Under the pieces are notes generated by a model. The model ran no database searches. It saw only the letters and a list, made by a program, of their open reading frames with translations, and had not been told where the DNA came from. From contig NZ_BBMZ01000009.1 in NCBI RefSeq assembly GCF_000759795.1, positions 62,001 through 126,000 on the forward strand: DNA of 64,000 nt, written 5' to 3'. Position numbers and translations under genes: made by a program. Below are positions 26,262 through 34,699 of this stretch, one piece after another; position 1 is the first letter of the stretch, and every line of letters begins with the position of its first letter. Source of the DNA: Pseudescherichia vulneris NBRC 102420. GTDB taxonomy: Bacteria > Pseudomonadota > Gammaproteobacteria > Enterobacterales > Enterobacteriaceae.

Positions 26262-26744
26262 TTAATTTTCCAATGCAGCAACGATGACGGGTTCCAGTTT
26301 CTCCGGCGTGGTGAACGGCGCAAAACGCTTGAGCGGTTTGCCATCGCGTCCGACCAGGAACTTAGTAAAATTCCACTTGATCCGCCCACCCAGCATGCCG
26401 GGCAATTCGTCTTTTAGGTAACGAAACACCGGATGCGCGTTAGCACCGTTGACCTCAACTTTTTCGAACATGAGAAAGCTCACCCCATAGTTGATCTGGC
26501 AGGTCTGAGCGATCTCATCGATGCCACCGGGTTCCTGTTTTCCAAATTGATTACACGGGAAACCCAGCACGACCAAACCGTGGGCGGCATACGTCTTATA
26601 AAGCCTTTCCAGACCAGCGTACTGTGGCGTGAAGCCACAATGGCTGGCGGTATTCACCACCAGAACCAGCTTGCCTGCGTAGTCGGCCATCGAGATAGGC
26701 TGCCCATGCAAGCTGGTGGCGGTGAGTTGATAGAACGTGGTCAT
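26262..26744 (-). CDS. Glutathione peroxidase family protein (Cys type)
   Basis: The 160-residue thiol peroxidase has the family catalytic tetrad: Cys in VNTASHCGFTPQYAGL (about residue 36), Gln in GFPCNQFGKQEPG (about 64-76), and Trp-Asn in KWNFTKFLVGRDG. It reduces hydroperoxides using thioredoxin or glutathione. It is a Cys enzyme, not a selenoprotein, and is distinct from E. coli BtuE. The ATG at 26744 is the family start; upstream in-frame codons extend into the regulatory region. Divergent from an HTH-cupin regulator. Confidence 0.88.
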   Translation of the reverse strand: MTTFYQLTATSLHGQPISMADYAGKLVLVVNTASHCGFTPQYAGLERLYKTYAAHGLVVLGFPCNQFGKQEPGGIDEIAQTCQINYGVSFLMFEKVEVNGANAHPVFRYLKDELPGMLGGRIKWNFTKFLVGRDGKPLKRFAPFTTPEKLEPVIVAALEN

Positions 26745-26785
26745 CAAGAGATCCTTAAAGCCGAACCAGGTGGCTTGACAGAAAC

Positions 26786-26801
26786 TATACAGCCTTGTAT
26801 A
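26786..26801. promoter_or_regulatory. Inverted repeat 1 between gpx and the HTH-cupin gene
   Basis: TATACA-GCCT-TGTATA is a perfect 6-4-6 inverted repeat, 42 bp upstream of the peroxidase start. Its position suggests an operator for the divergent HTH-cupin regulator. Confidence 0.5.
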
Positions 26802-26810
26802 TCTCATAAG

Positions 26811-26826
26811 AGAGAATTAATTCTCT
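26811..26826. promoter_or_regulatory. Inverted repeat 2 between gpx and the HTH-cupin gene
   Basis: AGAGAATTAATTCTCT is a perfect 16-bp palindrome 17 bp before the regulator start codon. It may be a second operator or part of the promoter region. Confidence 0.5.
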
Positions 26827-26842
26827 TTTTTGAGACGATGGT

Positions 26843-27406
26843 ATGGATAATCAAGATTACAGACAAAGATTAGCGGCGCGTCTGGCTGCACTCCGCTTGC
26901 AGCACAACCGAACTCTTGAAGAGCTTTCATCTGTATCGGGTATTAGCAGAGCCACCTTATCACGGATTGAACGTGGTGAGGTCAGCCCTACAGCTGAAGT
27001 TCTAAATCAACTCTGTATCGTGTACGGAATGACGATGTCCCGGCTTCTGGCTGAGGTTGAACAAACAGCAGATAATCTTTTCAGGGTGGAAGAACAACCC
27101 GTGTGGCGAGATGAGCGCAATGGATTTGAACGGCGAATGCTGTTACCGCCCTCTAATCAATTTAGATGCGAACTTATTGAGGGAAAATTGCGTCCAGGCG
27201 CTTACATCGAATATCTACACCCGCCGGTGCAGGGGCTTGAACAATATATATGGTTATATGCAGGCGGTTTAACTATCAAGTTAGATACGGAAACATGGTC
27301 GTTAAAAAAAGGCGACAGTTTACGCTTTCATCTGTCAGGAACCTCATCATTCAGCGCTCATGAGACACTGGGTGCACATTATCTTTTAGTGGTATGTAAA
27401 TCATGA
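26843..27406 (+). CDS. HTH-XRE/cupin transcriptional regulator
   Basis: The 187-residue protein has an XRE HTH (RTLEELSSVSGISRATLSRIERGEVSPTAEVLNQLC, about residues 23-58) and a cupin sensor domain (about 105-185). Its stop codon overlaps the next ATG (ATGA), which couples it to a GNAT acetyltransferase. It probably autoregulates and controls the coupled acetyltransferase, and perhaps the divergent peroxidase, through the two palindromes upstream. Confidence 0.87.
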   Translation: MDNQDYRQRLAARLAALRLQHNRTLEELSSVSGISRATLSRIERGEVSPTAEVLNQLCIVYGMTMSRLLAEVEQTADNLFRVEEQPVWRDERNGFERRMLLPPSNQFRCELIEGKLRPGAYIEYLHPPVQGLEQYIWLYAGGLTIKLDTETWSLKKGDSLRFHLSGTSSFSAHETLGAHYLLVVCKS

Positions 27407-27936
27407 TCAAATATGAATTTATGAGTGCTGCCGAGGCACATGAAAAATTAAGAGAATTAGGGGACGTACTGCAGGCTTGTGTACAAGACGGTGCGAGCGT
27501 GGGTTTTACCCATCCAGACGATCGTCAGGCTATCGACCGCTTCTGGAAGGATAAAGTCAACGGCCTGGCCAACCAGGAGTGTGAATTGCTCATTGCCCGC
27601 GATGACAATAGTCTCGTTGGCACAGTGATGATTAACTATTGTGGTATGCCAAACGGCAGTCATCGTGCTGAAATTTCCAAATTACTCGTCCACCCGCACG
27701 CGCGCCGTCAGGGTATTGCCAGACAATTAATGAATCAGGCAGAGCAAAGAGCGTGGGAAAAAGGATTATCTCTACTCGTACTGGATACACGCAGCGGCGA
27801 TGTCGCCAGCACATTATATCTTTCATTAGGCTGGCAGATAGCCGGCTCCATTCCCTGTTATGCAGAGTCTATTGAGCACACCCTGGATGCGACCACCTAC
27901 ATGTATAAAATGGATCATACCCTAAGCAACTCTTAA
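27403..27936 (+). CDS. GNAT N-acetyltransferase coupled to an HTH-cupin regulator
   Basis: The 177-residue acetyltransferase has the acetyl-CoA loop in LVHPHARRQGIARQLMNQAEQRA (about residues 96-118) and a TLYLSLGWQIAGSIPCYAES C-terminal segment. It overlaps the regulator gene by 4 nt. The regulator-acetyltransferase pair looks like a small detoxification or resistance module whose effector could also be the enzyme substrate; no substrate is visible. Confidence 0.85.
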   Translation: MIKYEFMSAAEAHEKLRELGDVLQACVQDGASVGFTHPDDRQAIDRFWKDKVNGLANQECELLIARDDNSLVGTVMINYCGMPNGSHRAEISKLLVHPHARRQGIARQLMNQAEQRAWEKGLSLLVLDTRSGDVASTLYLSLGWQIAGSIPCYAESIEHTLDATTYMYKMDHTLSNS

Positions 27937-28166
27937 CCGCTGTGCAGGGATCTCTCCGAACCTGATATTTTGTAAGGAGTGCACCTGTTGCAGTGATGCT
28001 AACAGCAACGAAGACAGGTAACTTCCGTTACGTCTGCTATCTCAAGCTCTTAATCTATACTCACTCCTGCGGAGGCATTTGCAAAAGCGGTCACGCCAGG
28101 TAAATGCGCTCAGAGCTTAAAAGGCTTAAACAACTAAAATATTTTAATTTGGTCTGGAGATAACTA

Positions 28167-28640
28167 ATGAAATTAACCGATTATGTCTATTCCGCGTTGA
28201 TTGGTTTTGTCGCCAGCTGTCGTTCTATGACGCCGATGGCAGCTATCGCAGCGGCACGGGTTTCCGGGCGCGATACCCCGGGCCGTCTCTTGCTGCTGGA
28301 TCGCCCGCTATTTAAGTTCGGCGCGCTGGCAATGGGTGTCGGTGAACTTTTTGGTGACAAGATGAAATCAGCGCCAGATCGCACCGTGTTTTTGGGTTTA
28401 TCTGCACGCGTAGCCAGCGCGGGGATTGCGGGTGCTGCGTTAGCCCCTGATGGCAAAGAAAAAGCTGGGGCAGCCATCGCTATCTCTGCCGCTGTGCCTC
28501 TTGCGTACGCGACGCTTGCGGCACGAAAAAGGGCCATGACCGAAATAGGACAGACCAGAAGTGGTCTGATTGAAGATTCGCTTATTGTTGCTCTCGGAGC
28601 CGCAGTGGTTTTCCTCGCAACGCGCTCACATCGGACTTAG
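28167..28640 (+). CDS. DUF4126 membrane protein
   Basis: The 157-residue, Ala/Gly-rich protein has about four hydrophobic segments and starts MKLTDYVYSALIGFVASCRSMTPMAAIAAARVSG, with the SCRSMTP motif typical of DUF4126. Its function is unknown. GGAGATAACTA precedes the ATG. It stands alone between the GNAT gene and frmR. Confidence 0.8.
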   Translation: MKLTDYVYSALIGFVASCRSMTPMAAIAAARVSGRDTPGRLLLLDRPLFKFGALAMGVGELFGDKMKSAPDRTVFLGLSARVASAGIAGAALAPDGKEKAGAAIAISAAVPLAYATLAARKRAMTEIGQTRSGLIEDSLIVALGAAVVFLATRSHRT

Positions 28641-28747
28641 AGGCATTCGGCACCTAAAAGAGGAATTCCGACAAGCAGTCTTCAAGGGGTGAACGACTGC
28701 TTCTGACACGGAATATAAATTTTACACCCCGACAGTGATTTTGTTAC

Positions 28748-28766
28748 TATACCCCCCTACAGTATA
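28748..28766. promoter_or_regulatory. Probable FrmR operator
   Basis: TATAC and GTATA flank a C-tract (TATACCCCCCTACAGTATA) just 10 bp before frmR, the AT-flanked G/C-tract pattern of CsoR/RcnR/FrmR-family operators. A second GGAGGG tract follows at once. The site overlaps the expected promoter and includes the ribosome site region. Confidence 0.6.
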
Positions 28767-28775
28767 GGAGGGCGT

Positions 28776-30201
<1,426 letters not shown>

Positions 30202-30206
30202 TCCCA

Positions 30207-30238
30207 CTGCCGGCGGTTTAGCCGTCGGCAGCTTTTTT
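30207..30238 (+). terminator. Terminator of frmRA
   Basis: CTGCCGGCGG (30207-30216) pairs with CCGTCGGCAG (30222-30231; one G-T pair), followed by CTTTTTTAA. It lies 6 bp after frmA. Confidence 0.85.
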
Positions 30239-30276
30239 AATGTGCGAATCTGTGACCGAGTTGGCGCTTTTAGACA

Positions 30277-30303
30277 TAAGATAAATCTTATGGCTGCCGA
30301 TGA
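30277..30303 (+). promoter_or_regulatory. Probable sigma-28 (FliA) promoter of trg
   Basis: GCCGATGA (30296-30303) matches the FliA -10 GCCGATAA at 7 of 8 positions. TAAGATAA lies 11 bp upstream at the -35 position but matches TAAAGTTT at only 4 of 8. Chemoreceptor genes including trg are FliA-dependent in E. coli. Confidence 0.5.
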
Positions 30304-30354
30304 CTATCTGACAGGCGTGTAATTACGCATCTTACAATAAGAGAGTCGATAGCC

Positions 30355-32043
30355 ATGGATAAAACAGCAGCGATGCACAAACCGCAGACAGTTGGCTTTT
30401 TACATCATATCCGCTTAGTACCCCTTTTCTCCGCCATCCTCGGCGGTATCCTTCTGCTTTTTGCTCTGAGTTCAGGGCTGGCAGGCTACTTCCTGATGCA
30501 GGCCGATAGCGACCAGCAGGACGTTACCGCCGAAATTCAGATCCGTATGGGGCTGTCGAATAGCTCTAACCATCTGCGTACTGCGCGAATTAACATGATC
30601 CATGCCGGGGCGGCCAGCCGTATCGCGGAGATGGATGACATGAAACTCAACATTGCCGAGGCAGAGAAGCGTATTGGCCAGTCGCAGGAGGGCTTCAATG
30701 CCTATATGAACCGCAGCGTGAAAACGCCAGCCGATGAGGCGCTGGATGGCGATCTCAAGGCGCGGTTTGATGCCTATATCGCCGGGCTACAGCCGATGCT
30801 GAAGTATGCCAAAAACGGCATGTTCGAGGCGATTATCAACCATGAAAACGAGCAGGCCCGAGGGCTGGATAGCGCCTACAACGATGTGCTGCTGAAAGCC
30901 ATTCAGATCCGCACCGAGCGGGCGAATAAACTCAGTGAGCTGGCGCACCAGCGTGCGCAGCTGGGGCTGATGTTTATGGCAGGCGCGTTTGTGCTGGCGC
31001 TGATTTTGACCCTTATTACTTTTGTCGTACTGCGTCGTATCGTAATCAATCCTCTCCAGCGCGCGGCACATCGCATCGAGCTGATTGCCTCCGGCGATCT
31101 GACCCATGCCGATGAGGCTACCGGACGCAGTGAAATTGGTATCCTGAGCCGCGACCTGCAAAAAATGCAGCGCTCGCTGGTGAAAACTGTGGGCACGGTG
31201 CGCCAGGGCGCAGAGGAGATCTATCGTGGGACCAGCGAAATCTCGGCGGGCAATACCGATCTCTCATCGCGTACCGAACAGCAGGCGGCGGCTATCGAAG
31301 AGACCGCGGCCAGCATGGAGCAGTTAACCGCCACCGTGAAGCAGAACGCCGATAACGCCCATCACGCCAGCAAGCTGGCCGGGGACGCGTCCGGTAAGGC
31401 CACTAAAGGTGGGCAGATTGTCTCCGGCGTTGTGCAGACCATGGGCAACATCTCTGCCAGCTCGAAGAAGATCTCGGAGATTACCGCCGTGATTAACAGC
31501 ATTGCTTTCCAGACCAATATTCTTGCGCTGAACGCGGCGGTAGAAGCGGCGCGCGCGGGCGAGCAGGGCCGTGGCTTTGCGGTAGTCGCCAGCGAGGTTC
31601 GTACCCTGGCTAGCCGCAGCGCCCAGGCTGCGAAAGAGATTGAGGGGCTGATCAGCGAGTCGGTGACCCTAATTGAGCGTGGTTCCGGCGAGGTGGTTGC
31701 CGCAGGGGATACGATGGGCGACATCGTTGCGGCGGTAAAACGCGTTACCGATATCATGCAGGAAATTGCCGCAGCGTCCGACGAGCAGAGTCGCGGCATT
31801 GAACAGGTTAGCCAGGCCATCACCGAGATGGATAACGTTACCCAGCAGAACGCCTCGCTGGTGGAGGAGGCGTCAGCCGCAGCGGCGTCGCTGGAAGAGC
31901 AGGCGGCACGTCTGACCGAGGCGGTAGGCACCTTCCGACTCAAGCAGGGCAGCCAGGCGCTGGAAGAGAAACCCGCAGCGACAAAACCCTTTACGCCATC
32001 GCGTCCGGCGCTGGCCAGCGGCGATAACTGGGAAACGTTCTAA
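30355..32043 (+). CDS. trg: Chemoreceptor Trg (ribose/galactose), with NWETF tail
   Basis: The 562-residue methyl-accepting protein has TM1 (~25-47), a periplasmic four-helix sensor, TM2 (~203-223), HAMP, and the conserved signalling tip INSIAFQTNILALNAAVEAA. The N-terminal half follows E. coli Trg (GFLHHIRLVPLFSAILGGIL; NMIHAGAASRIAEM; LKYAKNGMFEAIINHE). Trg detects ribose and galactose through their periplasmic binding proteins. Unlike E. coli Trg, which lacks the CheR/CheB tether, this protein ends GDNWETF. The locus between frmRA and ydcI fits trg. Confidence 0.92.
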   Translation: MDKTAAMHKPQTVGFLHHIRLVPLFSAILGGILLLFALSSGLAGYFLMQADSDQQDVTAEIQIRMGLSNSSNHLRTARINMIHAGAASRIAEMDDMKLNIAEAEKRIGQSQEGFNAYMNRSVKTPADEALDGDLKARFDAYIAGLQPMLKYAKNGMFEAIINHENEQARGLDSAYNDVLLKAIQIRTERANKLSELAHQRAQLGLMFMAGAFVLALILTLITFVVLRRIVINPLQRAAHRIELIASGDLTHADEATGRSEIGILSRDLQKMQRSLVKTVGTVRQGAEEIYRGTSEISAGNTDLSSRTEQQAAAIEETAASMEQLTATVKQNADNAHHASKLAGDASGKATKGGQIVSGVVQTMGNISASSKKISEITAVINSIAFQTNILALNAAVEAARAGEQGRGFAVVASEVRTLASRSAQAAKEIEGLISESVTLIERGSGEVVAAGDTMGDIVAAVKRVTDIMQEIAAASDEQSRGIEQVSQAITEMDNVTQQNASLVEEASAAAASLEEQAARLTEAVGTFRLKQGSQALEEKPAATKPFTPSRPALASGDNWETF

Positions 32044-32057
32044 TTTCACCAACCTTT

Positions 32058-32082
32058 GGGGGCCGCAAGGCCCCCTTTTTTT
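32058..32082 (+). terminator. Terminator of trg
   Basis: GGGGGCC-GCAA-GGCCCCC with a seven-T tract, 15 bp after the stop codon. Confidence 0.9.
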
Positions 32083-32087
32083 ATCGC

Positions 32088-34451
32088 TTATTTACTGTCA
32101 GGCAGCGCATAGGCAATGATGTAATCCCCGCGATCCGGAGACTGACGTGCGCCCCCCGCGTTAATCACAATGTACTGCTTGCCGGTTTTCGGTGACTTAT
32201 AGGTCATCGGGCCGGACTGGCTGCCTACCGGCAGACGCGCTTTCCAGATCTCGCTTCCCGTCGCGGTATCAAACGCGCGCAGATAGAAATCCTGGGTACC
32301 GGCAAAGAAGAGCAGGCCGGACTGGGTAGAGAGGGACGCGCCCAGGGTCGGCATACCGATCGGGATTGGCATATGCATGCGGATCCCCAGCGGGCCGGTA
32401 TCCTGCACCGTACCTACCGGAACCTGCCATACCAGCTTGCCGGACTTCAGATCGACAGCGGACATGGTGCCAAACGGTGGCTTCTGGCACGGAATGCCCA
32501 GCGGAGAGAGGAAGCGTTCGCGCATCGCACCGTACGGCGTCCCCTCCATCGGCACAATCCCCATCTCGATACCGCTGGCGTTTTTCGCTACCTTCGCGCG
32601 CGGCACCATGTAGTTTGCCAGTCCCAGACGCATGTCGTTAACAAACATCAGGCCGTTGTTGGGATCGACCGAAACGCTGCCCCAGTTCATGCCGCCAAGC
32701 GACCCTGGGAACTGCAGGGAGCGGTCGAGGCCCGGCGGGGTGAAGACGCCTTCGTGACGCATCGCTTTAAATTCGATACGGCAGATCAGCAGATCGATAG
32801 GGGTGGCACCCCACATGTCTGATTCAGTCAGCGTCTGGTTGCCGATCATCGGCATTCCGACGGAGAAGGGCTGGGTCGGAGAGTAACGCTCGCCTTCGAC
32901 GTTGCCTGCCGGAACCGGACGCTCCTCTACTTTCGCCACCGGCTCGCCGGTTTCACGGTTGAGCATGAAGATCATGCCCTGCTTGCTAGTCTGCACCAGC
33001 ACCGGCGTCGTGCCGCCTTTGCCGTCAGGCAGATCGTAGAGCAGCGGCTGGGCAGGCAGGTCAAAGTCCCACAGATCGTGATGGGTGGTCTGGTAGTGCC
33101 AGCGCACCTGACCGGTGGTGGCATCGACGGCGACGATCGATGAGCTGTACTTGTCATCCAGCGCGGTGCGCTCCCCGGCGAAGAAGTCTGGGGTAGCGTT
33201 GCCGGTCGGGAGGTAGACCAGGTTCAGCTTGGCGTCGTAGGACATGGCCGACCAGACGTTAGGTGTCCCACGGGTGTAGGTCTGACCTTCCGGCGGCAGG
33301 CCGGTGATCGCCGGATTACCCGGATCCCACGCCCACGCCAACTTGCCGGTGTGCACGTCATAAGCACGTACCACGCCAGGCGGCTCGCCCGTGGAGTAGT
33401 TATCCGCCACGCGGCCGCCAACGACCACCACGTTACCCGCCACCAGCGGGGTGGAGGTTTGCTGATAGTAGCCTGGCTTCACGTCACCCATGCCGACGCT
33501 GAGATCGACCACGCCGTTGCTGCCAAAGTCTGCGCACGGCTGGCCGTTATCGGCATTGATGGCAATCAGGCGAGCATCGGTGGTCGGCAGGAACAGACGA
33601 CGGGCACAGGCTGCGGGCTGCGCAGCGGGAACGGGCACGGCCTGCGCATCTTCGTAATAGCCGAGGCCACGGCAGCGCTGCCAGTTTGGCGCAGTGGCTT
33701 TGCTGTCATAGCGCCACTTCTCTTTCCCGGAGTCGACGTCCAGCGCCAGCACCTTGCTGTACGGCGTACAGACGAACAGCGTGTCACCAATTTGCAGCGG
33801 CGTGTTCTGATCTTCCGCGCCGGAGCCGTTGCTCTGCGGGATATCGCCGGTGTGGGCTACCCACGCCACTTCCAGCTGGTTCACGTTCTGCTTGTTGATC
33901 TGATCCAGCGCGGCAAAGCGGTCGCCGTGGGTGGTGTTACCCCAGTGTTTCCAGTCCGTCTGCTGGCTACCTTCCGCCACCGGCTTCACCGGCACGGCTT
34001 CGTTGGCCGTTACCAGCGTCTGCGGTTTGAACATCCAGCCTGCGCTCACCAGCAGCACCAGGGCAATCACGCTCGCAAGGCCGAAGGCCGGCTTTTTATT
34101 GGCGGAGGCGGTTAGGAACGGCCAGAGCAGAGCGGCAAGGAAGGCGAGTACGCCAAAGGTAAAGAGCCGTGAGAACAGCGGCCAGAAGTCCCAGCCCGCG
34201 TCGCTGACGGCCCAGATCGCCGAGGCGATAAAGGCCAGCGCATAGAGCATGATGCCGCTGGTGCGGTTTTTAATGATTAATAGTGCAGAGATCAGCATCG
34301 CGACGCCCATGATCAGGAAGTAGGCGCTACCTCCTAACGAGACGAGTTTGATACCGGGAATACCAATAGCCAGGCCGATAATTATCAGAAGCCCGGCCAG
34401 AAGCCACTTCAGGATACGACCGATCCCGTGCGGCGTGCTGCCAGTTGCCAT
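32088..34451 (-). CDS. Membrane PQQ-dependent dehydrogenase, glucose/quinate type
   Basis: The 787-residue protein has five transmembrane helices (about residues 12-145) and then an eight-bladed propeller with tryptophan-docking repeats. The fold and conserved blocks follow E. coli Gcd: TTHHDLWDFDLPAQP, MWGATPIDLLICR, RHEGVFTPP, GGMNWGSVSVDP and a C-terminal GDYIIAYALPD. It would oxidise an aldose or quinate/shikimate on the periplasmic side and pass electrons to ubiquinone. Similarity to E. coli Gcd is only moderate, so it may be a paralogue with another substrate. No PQQ biosynthesis genes are in the window. Confidence 0.85.
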   Translation of the reverse strand: MATGSTPHGIGRILKWLLAGLLIIIGLAIGIPGIKLVSLGGSAYFLIMGVAMLISALLIIKNRTSGIMLYALAFIASAIWAVSDAGWDFWPLFSRLFTFGVLAFLAALLWPFLTASANKKPAFGLASVIALVLLVSAGWMFKPQTLVTANEAVPVKPVAEGSQQTDWKHWGNTTHGDRFAALDQINKQNVNQLEVAWVAHTGDIPQSNGSGAEDQNTPLQIGDTLFVCTPYSKVLALDVDSGKEKWRYDSKATAPNWQRCRGLGYYEDAQAVPVPAAQPAACARRLFLPTTDARLIAINADNGQPCADFGSNGVVDLSVGMGDVKPGYYQQTSTPLVAGNVVVVGGRVADNYSTGEPPGVVRAYDVHTGKLAWAWDPGNPAITGLPPEGQTYTRGTPNVWSAMSYDAKLNLVYLPTGNATPDFFAGERTALDDKYSSSIVAVDATTGQVRWHYQTTHHDLWDFDLPAQPLLYDLPDGKGGTTPVLVQTSKQGMIFMLNRETGEPVAKVEERPVPAGNVEGERYSPTQPFSVGMPMIGNQTLTESDMWGATPIDLLICRIEFKAMRHEGVFTPPGLDRSLQFPGSLGGMNWGSVSVDPNNGLMFVNDMRLGLANYMVPRAKVAKNASGIEMGIVPMEGTPYGAMRERFLSPLGIPCQKPPFGTMSAVDLKSGKLVWQVPVGTVQDTGPLGIRMHMPIPIGMPTLGASLSTQSGLLFFAGTQDFYLRAFDTATGSEIWKARLPVGSQSGPMTYKSPKTGKQYIVINAGGARQSPDRGDYIIAYALPDSK

Positions 34452-34655
34452 GTCACTCTCCTAAAACCGATCTGGTTCACGCGAATGAACCAAAAGGGTA
34501 ATTTAAACAGGGTTTGCCTTGTAAGGTAGGGTTTTAAATCCGCCGTATCGTTATTTTATGAACCATATGGTGAATTCCGCAACATGATAGATCTGTTAAA
34601 TTGTTTTACGCAATTGTTAAAAAATAATTTGGCACGTTTTGTGAGCGGCAAACAA

Positions 34656-34680
34656 AACGCCCGTCACATAAACGGGCGTT
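34656..34680 (-). terminator. Terminator of the YdeP-type gene
   Basis: AACGCCCGT (34656-34664) and ACGGGCGTT (34672-34680) form a perfect 9-bp stem. On the minus strand it is followed by TTTGTTTG, 19 bp after the stop codon. Confidence 0.75.
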
Positions 34681-34699
34681 AGGAGAGGGAGATGAAGGG

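Noticed and set aside
26262-26744. Selenocysteine glutathione peroxidase
   Set aside because: The catalytic position is a normal Cys codon; there is no in-frame TGA.
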